From positions 236,981,815-237,045,814 of the forward strand of contig CP136061.1 of assembly GCA_032622095.1 (NCBI GenBank): a DNA stretch of 64,000 nucleotides, given 5' to 3'. Both the position numbers and the translations under genes were made by a program. The stretch comes from Siphonodentalium dalli. Lineage: Eukaryota > Mollusca > Scaphopoda > Gadilida > Siphonodentaliidae. Below the pieces are notes generated by a model. That model was given only the letters and a program-made list of their open reading frames with translations, did no database searches and was not told the origin of the DNA. Positions 44,701 through 54,868 of this stretch are shown here, in pieces. Numbering within the stretch: position 1 is the first letter of the stretch; each line of letters begins with the position of its first letter.

Positions 44701-45455
44701 TAGGCGTGTTCTTACATGGTTCTCATGTGTGAGATGTATGTTTCTCATGTGTAGGATGGTTCTCATATGGTTCTCATGTGTATGATGGTTCTCATGTGTG
44801 GGATGGTTCTTACATGGTTCTCATGTGTGGGATGTATGGTTCTCATGTGTAGGATGGTCCTCATATGGTTCTCATGTGTATGATGGTTCTCATGTGTGGG
44901 ATGGTTCTTACATGGTTCTCATGTGTGGGATGTATGGTTCTCATGTGTAGGATGGTCCTCATATGGTTCTCATGTGTAGGATGGTCCTCATATGGTTCTC
45001 ATGTGTGGGATGGTTCTCATGTGTAGGATGGTTCTCATGTGTATGATGGTTCTCATGTGTGGGATGGTTCTTACATGGTTCTCATGTGTGGGATGTATGG
45101 TTCTCATGTGTAGGATGGTTCTCATAAATGGTTCTCATATATGGTTCTCATGTGTATGATGGTTCTCATGTGTAGGATGGTTCTCATAAATGGTTCTCAT
45201 GTGTGTGATGGTTCTCACATGGTTATCATATTTGGTTCTCATGTGTAGGATAGTTCTCATATGGTTCTCATACATGGTACTCATGTATGATTCTCAAGTG
45301 TGGTTCTCATGGTGGGGTGGTTCTCATATGTGATTCCATTGTGTGGGATGGTTCTCATGTGTGGGATTCTCATATATGGTTCTTATGTGTGGGATTCTCA
45401 TATATGGTTCTTATATGTGTGTATATTATGCAGGATGGTTCTCATTCGTGGTTCT
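44700..45455. repeat. Minisatellite, GGTTCTCATGTGTRGGAT units
   Basis: Dozens of 16-20 bp units of the form TGGTTCTCATGTGTAGGA and close variants (CATATGG, CATAAATGG, TGTATGA). The same unit occurs at 46,745-47,040 and, inverted, at 47,505-47,905. The array lies directly between pieces of a Penelope-like element. Confidence 0.95.
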
Positions 45456-45459
45456 CATG

Positions 45460-45640
45460 TTGGTTCACATGGAGGTCATATGTATTTCTTAATTAACCTA
45501 TGATATAACCTTGTGGTATGGTGTAGGTTCAGAAGTCTCCTCTGTCGTGAGGTATGTTGGCTGTTCGGTGTTGCACACGTATCCTTTTTCCTCATGGTAT
45601 TCTTTTGGAGGACGGGTGGGTTTATATGGGTTAAATGGTG
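45460..45640. repeat. Block of about 170 bp shared by the Penelope-associated arrays
   Basis: 'cacatggaggtcatatgtatttcttaattaacc' to 'ggaggacgggtgggtttatatgggttaaa' occurs here, at 47,330-47,500 in the same orientation, and inverted at 47,045-47,210. Confidence 0.9.
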
Positions 45641-45963
45641 GGGGAGGGTTATGAGATGTTCTTACGAAGCTCTGCATTAAAGGCTAGTGGGTTGTATTCC
45701 GTTTATTGGGGATGTAATGTCCTGGACTTTGGGGTTCAGGGTTTAGTGATGACGATGAAGTGAAGTAATATAGATTTTATTTATTCTTCACAAAAACATG
45801 GCACGTCTTCTTCCAGGTTTGCTCCATTGTGTTGTAGTGGAAGAAATGACGTTACGTTGCCACTTTCCTGGGGTGGCGTTTCAATTGTGATGTCATCACT
45901 GGCAACAGGTGTGGCTGTGTGTGAACAGGAAGCGGGAATGGATAAATAATTGAAGGTATAGGA
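45641..45963 (-). other. 3' flank of Penelope-like ORF
   Basis: By position downstream of the minus-strand GIY-YIG ORF this is its 3' non-coding part. No internal repeat or further coding frame recognised. Confidence 0.4.
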
Positions 45964-46569
45964 CTAGAAGTCCTTCCTGTTCATACCGAGTGGAGTCAGT
46001 GTTCGGAGGGCGAAAATCCGGTGGATTTCGCGTGTTTTGCGGGGTTGGGTTCCCAATTCGCTCTCTGGGTCAAGGTTCATTATCTCAATGACCCGATGTC
46101 GAAGGTCACTTGTATCGTGGTCTGGTAGATTGAAGTGGAATGCTACCAGCGTATCTCTGTTATGTGTAATATCGGCCAGGTGTTCTGATAGGCGTGTTCT
46201 AAATTTACTCTTAGTCTCCCCTACATATTGGGAGTTGCATTTGTTGCATGTGAGTAGATAGATACATACGATCCCCTTAGGTTTGGGTAGGCTGATGGAT
46301 AGTCCTCTTGGACTGACTCTGTGGGAAACGCACGATTCGAGGAATTCCTGTTGGAGAGCAAGTCTGATTTTCTTTGTTGTGAGATTGCGTATGGTTCTGT
46401 ATGTAGAGATATTCGCATCTGTGATGCTGGCTTTGGTGTATCTGCTCGGTTCCTCTACCATGCGGGGGTGTTTTTTCATCTGTTGGTGTCCAGTTGTGTC
46501 TGATACACTGTTTAATAGTGCTGTCTCCGAATCGCTGGCCATTATACTGTCTGGTACAAAAGTAGCCAT
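45964..46569 (-). CDS. Penelope-like element fragment with GIY-YIG endonuclease domain
   Basis: An intact 201-codon minus-strand frame. After an N-terminal linker (RTIRNLTTKKIRLALQQEF) the sequence VCIYLLTCNKCNSQYVGETK, then SKFRTRLSEHLADI and AFHFNLPDHDTSDLR, matches the GIY-YIG nuclease at the C-terminus of canonical Penelope-like retroelements. It includes the Cys-rich insert (C-x2-C) between the IY and YVG parts, the catalytic-type Arg in FRTRLSEH, and the His-rich follow-up. The reverse transcriptase that should precede it is absent: just upstream the sequence is terminal repeat. The frame has no stops, unlike most elements here. A truncated element is most likely; a domesticated nuclease is a remote alternative. 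Confidence 0.85.
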   Translation of the reverse strand: MATFVPDSIMASDSETALLNSVSDTTGHQQMKKHPRMVEEPSRYTKASITDANISTYRTIRNLTTKKIRLALQQEFLESCVSHRVSPRGLSISLPKPKGIVCIYLLTCNKCNSQYVGETKSKFRTRLSEHLADITHNRDTLVAFHFNLPDHDTSDLRHRVIEIMNLDPESELGTQPRKTREIHRIFALRTLTPLGMNRKDF

Positions 46570-46589
46570 TGTTTAATACTGGTGTGAAG

Positions 46590-48130
46590 GAAAAATAGGT
46601 TAGGTATATGAGAAAATGAATTCTCCAGGAAAAACACCAGTAAATAACTAATCCTTTGCTATATGGTCAACGCGTTTCGAATATTGTAAATCCTGTTGCC
46701 ATGGTTTAATTTGGGTCAGGTATGGGGGAGTGTGTAGCGCTGATAATGGTTCTCATGTGGTTCTCATGTGTAGGATGGTTCTCATAAATAGTTCTCATGT
46801 GGTTCTCATATATGGTTCTCATGTGTATGATGGTTCACATGTGTAGGATGGGTCTCACAAATGGTTCTCATGTGTGGGATGGTTCTCACATGGTTATAAT
46901 ATTTGGTTCTCATACATGGTACTCATGTATGATTCTCAAGTGTGGTTCTCATGTGTGGGGTGGTTCTCATATGTGATTTCATTGTGTGGGATGGTTTTCA
47001 TATGTGGTTCTCATAATATGGTTCTCATGTGTGGGATTCTCATATATATTTAACCCATATAAACCCACCCGTCCTCCAAATGAATACCATGAGGACAAAG
47101 GATGTGCAACACTGCACAGCCAACAGACCTCACGACAGAGGAGACTTCTGAACTTACACCATACCACCAGGTTATATCATAGGTTAAGAAATACATATGA
47201 CCTCCATATGTGGTACTCATAATATGGTTCTCATGTGTGGGAATCTCATATATGGTTCTTATGTGTGGGATTCTCATATATGGTTCTTATATGTGTGTAT
47301 ATTATGCAGGATGGTTCTCATGTTGGTTCACATGGAGGTCATATGTATTTCTTAATTAACCTATGATATAACCTTGTGGTATGGTGTAGGTTCAGAAGTC
47401 TCCTGTCGTGAGGTCTGTTGGCTGTGTAGTGTTGCACATCCTTTTTCCTCATGGTATTCTTTTGGAGGACGGGTGGGTTTATATGGGTTAAATATATATG
47501 AGAATCCCACACATGAGAACCATATTATGAGAACCACATATGAAAACCATCCCACACAAGGGAATCACATATGAGAACCACCCCACACATGAGAACCACA
47601 CTTGAGAATCATACATGAGAACCACATGAGTACCATGTATGAGAACCATATGAGAACTATCCTACACATGAGAACCAAATATGATAACCATGTGAGAACC
47701 ATCCCACAAATGAGAACCATATATGAGAACCATCCTACACATGAGAACCATCCTACACATGAGAACCATTTATGAGAACCATCCTACACATGAGAACCAT
47801 ATGAGAACCATTTATGAGAACCATCCTACACATGAGAACCATATATGAGAACCATATGAGAACCATTTATAAGAACCATCCTACACATGAGAACCATTTA
47901 ATATCAGAACTACACACTCACCCATACTGGACCCAAATTAAACCATGGCAACAGCCATTCACAATGAAGCTTCTCCCCACACGGACTATATAAAGGTGAG
48001 GTAATCCATACTTTTTCATAAACCACATTTGGTCCTGAACGAGGATTTACAATAATCGAAACGCGTTGACCATATAGCAAAGGTTAGTTTTTCACTGGTG
48101 TTTTTCCTGAAGAATTCATTTTCTCATATA
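46590..48130. repeat. Large inverted repeat (about 0.7-kb arms) of Penelope terminal sequence plus minisatellite
   Basis: Left arm order: 'gagaaaatgaattctccaggaaaaacaccag', 'gctatatggtcaacgcgtttcga', 'ccatggtttaatttggg', minisatellite, 170-bp block (47,045-47,210). Right arm is the same in reverse: 170-bp block (47,330-47,500), inverted minisatellite (47,505-47,905), 'ggacccaaattaaaccatgg', 'cgaaacgcgttgaccatatagc', 'ctggtgtttttcctgaagaattcattttctc' (ending about 48,130). The centre is near 47,270. TATA-like 'ctatataaagg' lies at 47,986. Inverted joining of two Penelope-type terminal repeats is likely. Confidence 0.9.
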
Positions 48131-48364
48131 ATTAACCTACCTCAATAATTGTTGTATAATTACCTTTATGGTGTGAAACCCGTGTGTTTTTATAAGACAG
48201 GAGGCAGTTTACGACACATTACGTAACTGGCATGCCATCGCATAAACATCAAATTATAGGAGAATGCATTTACGTATTTCATCTTACTAATCAAATAAAT
48301 GTGATATAACCAGTGTGGAGATTAAGATTTTTGACAATTAGTAATTAATACAACCATCACAATT

Positions 48365-48570
48365 CAATTACAAAATGAATTTGGGTTGTCATCGTATGAT
48401 GTATCCGAAGTACAAAACCTGCGTGTCAAAAACCGGCGATATTTCGTCGCCTTGATCTATTCAGCGCTTTTTGAATTATATATCTGTCGCAATTTGTGGT
48501 GAAAAAAAGGTTTGTCCAATTGAAATTTGTTTTGGCCAATATCGCTGCCACCGACAGCGCGAACACTGAT
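48365..48570. mobile_element. One end of the GCGCGAACACTG element class
   Basis: 'aattacaaaatgaatttgggttgtcatcgta' to 'gaagtacaaaacctgc' and 'ttgatctattcagcgctttt' recurs at 63,850-63,960. It ends 'gccaccgacagcgcgaacactg', the inverted CAGTGTTCGCGC terminus that opens the element at 51,452. The opposite end was not located. Confidence 0.5.
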
Positions 48571-48729
48571 GATTAGCTAATCACTTAATTGATTAAACCT
48601 CTCCTTATGAAATGGACTCTCCCATCTGTTATAAAAGTATACATTGGAATGGTCTATAATTGATCTGGATGAATGTTAGGTAAGAAAAGCAGATGACAGA
48701 CCGACGAAAATGAGAAAAGTGCAGAAGGA

Positions 48730-48862
48730 TTCATTGTTCATTTGTGGGAAATGTTCAGATCATAAGTTCAAAAAAACGACCTGTGGTCATTTGTTGAACT
48801 TTTATCTGAACATTTCCTAAAGGAATTACTCATCAATGAGTATTTGGTATAGAAAAGGTTAA
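48730..48862. mobile_element. piggyBac-type MITE (TTTCTATACCAAATA family), inverted partial copy
   Basis: Read on the minus strand: TTAACCTTTTCTATACCAAA, CTCATTGATGAGTAATTCC, then the TGTTCAGATAAAAGTTCAAC / GTTGAACTTATGATCTGAA-type pair. The far end is lost. Confidence 0.65.
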
Positions 48863-48889
48863 CAAATGCATAATGAGCAATGATTTATC

Positions 48890-49640
48890 AATTAAAGGTA
48901 CTCAATCTGATTTGATGGTCCCCATATCATCAGATTCCAACAACTTTTTTTTTAAATACTGCTTCAGTTATCAGAATCGATTCATTGCCCAAAAATAATG
49001 CTAACCACAGTCAACTATCTATTATATATTTTGACACTTCTGTCTGTATGTATGTGTGTATGTATACATGTGTGTTATAGACTCGAAAACTGCTTGACCG
49101 ATCCGACTCGAATTTGGTATGTAGGCCTACTTTGATACCGGGAACAATATGGCAGGGTCCAATTTCACGTGCGATGACCATGTCCTTGACCTTGACCTCA
49201 CTCATATACGCTCATATAGGCATGTTTCTGGAATAATAGTTTGTCCAGACACTGTATATTCTGCCCAGACAGAGGCGATCACAAAGAAATCCCTAAACAG
49301 CCCAGACGAAATCCGGCATATCAGCTAGTATAGTATAAAATTGCCCAAAACCTGTTATTTTGTTCAACCCAAAGTCACTTGATTTTAGTGTTATTCATCT
49401 TCATCTGCAATTCGGTCCAAGACCATCGGCTCATCGACTTTTTACCAGGCCACTAATAAGTCTCGTTTGTGAAAAATAACAGATCACAAAAATTGAAATA
49501 TCTAAAAACTTTGATTGGTGGGTTCCTCAACTCGAATCAAATATTGTTTTACCCCCGAAGCCAAATAAATAGTAATTGAGGGGCGTTTAATCGGATCTTT
49601 AATTTTGATTATTTAAATGTTAATTTAATTTTATGAAAGC
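48890..49640. repeat. Interspersed repeat, uninterrupted at the hAT target, with a small insert
   Basis: Inverted relative of 43,050-43,363 plus 44,486-44,530; also related to 41,330-41,600. It carries the intact target 'ccccatatcatcagattccaac' at about 48,919-48,941. A separate about 310-bp insert occupies 49,022-49,332. Confidence 0.75.
49022..49332 (-). repeat. TATA-flanked modular repeat, small copy inside the 48.9-kb repeat
   Basis: Read on the minus strand it opens 'actagctgatatgccgga..tttcgtctgggctgtt', a diverged version of the ACTAGCYGATGAGCCCG head with its GCC/GGGC hairpin, and ends in a 'tacatacagacagaa' tail next to TATATA. The host repeat resumes on both sides as in 41,330-41,460, supporting insertion at TA. 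Confidence 0.65.
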
Positions 49641-49760
49641 CATAATGGAAAAGATGGTTTGCTTGCAGTTACCCGACCTGCTGGCCTCATAAAGGCACCT
49701 ACTCAAATTATTGTTTTTCCCTTTGAAGAAAGTTTTTTTTATCCACTGCCTGTAATTCTA

Positions 49761-49972
49761 CAGTAATGCTCTAATTAATCGACCTCTTAACCAAAGCAGA
49801 ATTATGGATAACTTTTCAGGATTTAGTCGGAAATATGGCTTGTTGCCATTCAACGGAAAGCTCTCGCCGAGAGCTTTCCGATAATGGCAACAAGCCATAT
49901 TTCCAACTGAATCCTGAAAAGTTACCCATAATTCTGCTGTGGTTAAGAGGTTGATTAATTAGAGCATTACTG
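49761..49972. mobile_element. Mariner-type palindromic MITE, nearly complete
   Basis: TA at 49,759-49,760 and 49,973-49,974; CAGTAATGCTCTAATTAATC and complement; central CTCTCGCCGAGAG. A few base changes (for example CATTCAACGG) and one deleted base separate it from 21,888-22,103. Confidence 0.9.
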
Positions 49973-50035
49973 TATGTATTGTAATGTAGCAGGAATGTGT
50001 ACAAACCTCAATTTAGTGTGTCTTGAGATTTTAAG

Positions 50036-50405
50036 AATGAGGTCCCCAGAGGGTGAATTTTGTTATGCTAAATCACCAAATTCACCCTTTGGGGACCTGA
50101 ATTTGTTTATGCCTCATCTTCTGGAAAGTATCTAATGTCTCAAATTAATACTTTTCCCCTTTTGTTCAGTTTCTATATCCACTAATTTGCAGAAGATAAA
50201 ATGCATAATTGAGGTGACTAATGGGTGAATTTCAACTGGGAAACTTCATTCTGATCCTTTGTCTCCCATAGCAGTTACCACCTAAGCAGAATGAAGGCCC
50301 CAGAGGGTGAAATTGGTGATGCTAGCCCACTGTGCAGAGCGTCACAAAATTCCCCCTCTTGAGACCTCATTCTGCAAATGACCATACACACTAAATTCAG
50401 GCTTG
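50036..50405. repeat. Long copy of the CCTCATTCTGC hairpin family
   Basis: Same internal order as 2,903-3,240: 'tgcctcatcttctgg', 'tcccctt(t/c)tgttcagtttctatatcc', 'tttgcagaagataaaatg', 'cctaagcagaatga', 'gtgatgctagcccac', 'gacctcattctgcaaatg'. An extra inverted copy of the end lies at 50,036-50,100. Confidence 0.7.
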
Positions 50406-51451
50406 CACTTAATTGTCTGCAATTTAATTTCTGCAATAACAAGATGCTGGTATGAGCTAAAACTTTAGGCATTTAACTTTTTTATTACTTGGTTTACAGA
50501 TTTCCCTACCCCAAAAAAAGCTGTTTGGCAAAAAAAAATGTTAATTTAATTTTTTCGGGTTTTTTATTCCCACCAATGGTAATATAAATCCAGATATGAA
50601 AAATATGGATTACGAGTTTAAGTTTGTGTAAAATATACAACAAAATCAATTGAACATCGAAACCGCTCTGCGATTTTTATGGTACTGGTATACATGTACC
50701 ACAGATCTAGTACATCTTCCAAATAGAAAAATATATTGGCTATGCAAGTGGACATGGGCAATGTAATGAATGCATAGCCGATCTGGTGGCTTGTTTTAGG
50801 TGAGGAGATTTTACAAGACAGGAAATATTTTATTTCTCCCAATATATTTTGACAATTTTATATATAAAAAAAAATAGATATTTTATTTTTATTTTTTCCC
50901 CCCCCCCCACCTCCGCTACCTTTGAGCCAAAAAAAAATCCATAAGCCATGTAATTAAAAATAAAAGCCTTAGAATACTTCAAACCTATAGGCTTGACCCT
51001 GTAAATCCAGCCTTAAAAAAAAGAAATCCTACCAACTAAAATTGTGGATAGGGTGACTGCAAACAGATATATTTAACAGCGGCATTACTTTTTGAACACC
51101 TGGTGTGACACCATTGATCACCCCCAAAACTATAATGCTTCCAAACAATTGTTGAACTAAAAACAACAGGAGCATGAATATATTTTGAGACCAAAATAAG
51201 AATAATCTGAAGAATGAGCATTTGTCTAAATAGTGATAAATACACATGCCTTTCGTTGCTTTATCAAAAAAGTCATGCAGCCCTGGGAATTGAGGAAAAT
51301 AGGCCTAGGCAATATTTTTGGCCTACATGGAAGAAATCGGCATGAGGCCATAAGCACAACCTGATTTTTTTCCTAGACAATTTTGAACAATATTTCCTTT
51401 TAAAATCAATAATAATCTTACAAAGTATGCTACATGTATTTTATTATGATC
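50406..51451. other. Unassigned; AT-rich with homopolymer runs
   Basis: A-runs near 50,510 and 50,530, an AT-rich stretch with a C run at 50,900-50,911, and 'gagccaaaaaaaaatcc' at 50,923. These resemble edges of the AGGCCAAAAA element type but no pair of ends could be matched. Confidence 0.35.
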
Positions 51452-52073
51452 AGTGTTCGCGCCTAGACAGAAAAATCTTTTGGCCAAATGAAAATTTTAT
51501 TGGTCAAATTAAAAAAAACTGGCCAAATGTTTTTTGGCCAAATAAAATCCTCAGTTTCACAGGGTAGGAACTGCTCCGCGAGACAGACACCACTTGCGAT
51601 CTTTTGTCCAGTTCACTTCCGATGCACTCCAGTTCACTCATGATCTTTCTCAGTTGGCTGGCGCTCGATTTTGTAGATGGTTTCACCAGGGAAGAGAATT
51701 TACCGTTTTTTGGTTAAATATGACTGCCGCACATCTCCATCTGTTCATGAGATTTGATATTTCCAATAAACAGTGCGCCAATTTGCCAAATTAAGCGTAG
51801 ACATTTGAGTGTTAAATTGCCATTGCCCCCCATGGTAAATTTCAACACAAATTTACGTGAGAAAAACGAATCATTCGATACTGACACGATAATGCAAGGT
51901 TTTATTAGTCAAAAGTGTGTTGTCTCCCCGCGGACAGTAGATATATGACCTTGGAATCATAAGATATTTAGGTTCGGTTCACTTCCCGAACACAAGACCC
52001 AGTTCTTTGTCGATCAACAATGTCCTGTAGATTCATATTTTACACTTCGAGCAGATTCAGATGAGAGATTCTC
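51452..52073. mobile_element. Left part of a CAGTGTTCGCGC-type element, host of DIRS copy 2
   Basis: It starts CAGTGTTCGCGCCTAGAC with GGCCAAATG-rich sequence inside. 'aggaactgctccgcgagacagacaccactt' and three 'cagttcact' phrases (51,570-51,650) reappear inverted at 63,635-63,705. The sequence is cut at about 52,074 by DIRS copy 2; no continuation was recognised after 57,138. Confidence 0.5.
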
Positions 52074-52096
52074 AATTTTATTTCATAAATTAGTAA

Positions 52097-52245
52097 TTAC
52101 CTGATATGTTCCCTTTGATCTTAATTCTGAGGCTTGCCGGATTATCGCCGCAGTTTCGTTTCGTATTAATTTTATTAATATTCCGTGTTTTTAAAACCGG
52201 AAATAGAAACTGCTGCACAGTCTCCCAGAAATCACCATTCTATTC
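52097..52245. repeat. DIRS copy 2 left terminal inverted repeat
   Basis: 'cctgatatgttccctttgatcttaattctgagg' to 'tctcccagaaatcaccattc' is the inverted match of 56,949-57,105 with only a few differences. Confidence 0.92.
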
Positions 52246-52319
52246 TTTGCCGTTACTATAAGCCGGTCGCATTTTGATGTGCTTATGCATAGAATAGATA
52301 TTTAAATATAAGTTATAAC

Positions 52320-53780
52320 ATGTCTAACACAAATTCATCGGGAAGCAATCGATACAACATGTCTTCTAGTAGCGGTGCTAGACACATTTCTCGTAAAACT
52401 AAGAAAAAGACGAGATTTGATCGACTGAGAGATGAAATGCAATCTGAGATCGGGAAAGTTCAAAACAATCTTGGAGGAAAGATAAATCAAATTTTGCAAC
52501 TACAGTTGCAAAGAAACCAAACAGAGGCACGTATAGTGCCACGATAAACAGAACGGCACGCAGTGCCACGAACAAAATAACAGCACGAAGTGCTACTGAT
52601 GACACAGATGATGAAATCAATGAAGAAGATGTTCTCAGCATCAATGCTGAAGATGATGATAATCATTATTCAAACCATGATATTGATAATGAAGAAACAG
52701 ATGTTTCAATAAATAAAGGGTCTACAAATACCCAGAATGAAAATGACTTAAAAGCGCTCTTTGGAGACGATGCAGTATGTGAAAGTGAAACCAGTGTAGC
52801 TGGAATAGAAATTGACAAATCACAAAAATGCATACTGAATAATTCTTGGAGATGTGATAAACCTGATAAACTCACGGCATTCAATGAACGCATACCAGAA
52901 GATTTTCCTGTGTCGGCAGACACTGAAACTTATCTACAAATTCCGAGAATTGACGATTTTGTCATGAGATGTGCAAAGAAATCTGCTCCTAACAGATCTA
53001 GCACAAGTGTCTCGAAGAAGTGTGAACTGAGTTCTCAGCCTTATCGAGCTTTGGAAAAAATTGCCTTCAAGGGACAAGCTTCTGCACACATGGGTATAAG
53101 CATACTGATGTACCAACAACAAGCCTTGGCTTCGTTGATGAAAGGATTACAGTCTCATAATATTAAAGAGGACACTATGGCACAAAAAGTGAAGGACATT
53201 TTTTCAATGTCGACGAAAACTCTAGACCAAATGGGTCGCTGTGGTGCATTCCATCATATTGTAAGGAGAAAATGTGCACTAGAAGACTCTTCCTTGTGGA
53301 AAATGAATGATGCAAATGAACTCTCAAATCTACCATTATCGGGTTCGGGTTTGTTCGGTCAAGGGTTTGTTCGGTCAAGAACTTGAAAGTGTCTTGAAAA
53401 CACAAAAGGAACGTAACAAGACTTTAGACGATCTTGCACCCTCCTCAAATTTCAAAAGACCGACCTCATTAGAGAGGGGTTTCATTCCAAAGAGAGTTTT
53501 CAGGGAAAAGAATTCTCAACCCAGAGTGTACCGGTATATTCTCAATTTCGGAATGAAGCACCAAGTTTCACAAAGAAACAGACTGATACAGGAAAACAAT
53601 TCCATTTATTCCAATATAAATCTCCTCTCAATTCTTTTCGCATCCCCAAAAAGGATGGTTACTACAAGGGAAAAGCCCAAGCTACAAGAGGGAAAAGATG
53701 ACTCGGTGAGTATGAGAGCAATCTCACTATCACAAAAACTGCACTTGGATGTACCGGTAGGGGGTCGTTTGGCAAAATAA
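52320..53780 (+). pseudogene. DIRS copy 2 gag-like protein, three frame segments
   Basis: Starts MSNTNSSGSNRYNMSSSSGA, Ser-rich and basic, then coiled-coil-like FDRLRDEMQSEIGKVQNNLG. A frame change near 52,505 moves coding to frame 2 (acidic DDTDDEINEEDVLSINAEDD, then RIPEDFPVSADTETYLQIPR and a helical block to about 53,370). A 16-bp tandem duplication at 53,347-53,378 shifts it again into LFGQELESVLKTQKERNKTL, ending GGRLAK-stop at 53,780. Undoing the 16-bp repeat restores the frame arithmetic exactly. Gag proteins of DIRS elements are poorly conserved, so the label rests on position and composition. Confidence 0.75.
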
Positions 53781-54868
53781 CACAAAGAGTGGGCCAAAAT
53801 CACAAACGATCAATGGATTTTAAATGTGATAAAACAAGGTTACAAAATAGAATTTTAAAAAATTCCAAAATTTCAAGGTATCAAAGTAACAAAACTTCCA
53901 ATGAAGCAATCGGAATTATTAGATTCAGAAATAAAAAAACTTCTAAAAATAGAAGAAATAGAAAAAGTTCCAGAGGATCAGAAAAGGGGAAGGTTTTTAC
54001 AGTACGCTTTTTCTGGTACCAAAGAAAAATCAGGTAGAAATGAGAACAGTGATAAATCTAAAAACCCTCAACCAGTACATCCAAGCAGAACATTTCCAAA
54101 TGACCACACTGAAAAAAGTGATAAATCTGGTTCGACCAGATGATTGGGGAATTACGATCGACATTCGTCATGCATATTTCCATTTAAAGATGTGGGAAAA
54201 TCATCGGAAATATCTCAGGTTCTGCGTCAAAAACCAATGTCTACAGTGGCGAGCACTCTGTTTCGGAGCCAAGAGCTCTCCTCGAGTTTACACGAAAGTA
54301 GTTTCATGTGTAGTTGCTCACTTACGACAACTAGGGCTACGTCTGAGTGTCTATATAGACGATTGGGTGATCATAAATCAATCTCGGCAAAAACTATTGA
54401 AAGACCGAGATCTTTTTCTGAAAATAATGGAAAACCTGGGTTTCATCCTAGATTGGGAGAAATCAGTAGTAGAACCAACACAGAACCTGAGATATCTAGG
54501 AGTAGATTTTCTTTTCAATCAAAATCTTGTGAAGCTGTCACCTCAGAGAGTGACAAGTTTACAAAATGTCGTGAAAGTAATAATGAAAGGTCCATGCAAA
54601 GCAGAACAGTACTCCAGACTATTAGGTTTGATAGCGTCTTGTATGGAAATAATTCCCAATGCAAGACTTCAGATGAGACCAATTCAATGGCATTTAAAAC
54701 AAAATTGGGACCAATTAATAATGGATTACAATCAAATCATCCCCTTTTCACAACAGCTAAAACGACACCTTCAATGGTGGTTAGAACCAGCCAACATTTC
54801 AGTAGGGCAATCCATTATGACGGATCCAGTGACAGCTACGATCACAACGGATGCCTGCACAACGGGTT
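53781..54868 (+). pseudogene. DIRS copy 2 reverse transcriptase
   Basis: The N-terminal block EWAKITNDQWILNVIKQGYK is in one frame and KLPMKQSELLDSEIKKLLKI in the next frame segment. The entry STLFLVPKKN and RTVINLKTLNQYIQAEHF are in the frame of 54,040. Then follow WGITIDIRHAYFHLKM, CFGAKSSPRVYTK, the catalytic box VYIDDWVI (about 54,349) with both aspartates, and NLGFILDWEKS. It is in one uninterrupted frame from about 54,000 to the G run at 54,869. Frame changes at about 53,780, 53,850 and 54,000 break the upstream part. Confidence 0.88.

Noticed and set aside
44700-45455. CRISPR-like array (short repeats)
   Set aside because: Units are contiguous 16-20 bp variants without unique spacers in a eukaryotic Penelope context; a minisatellite.
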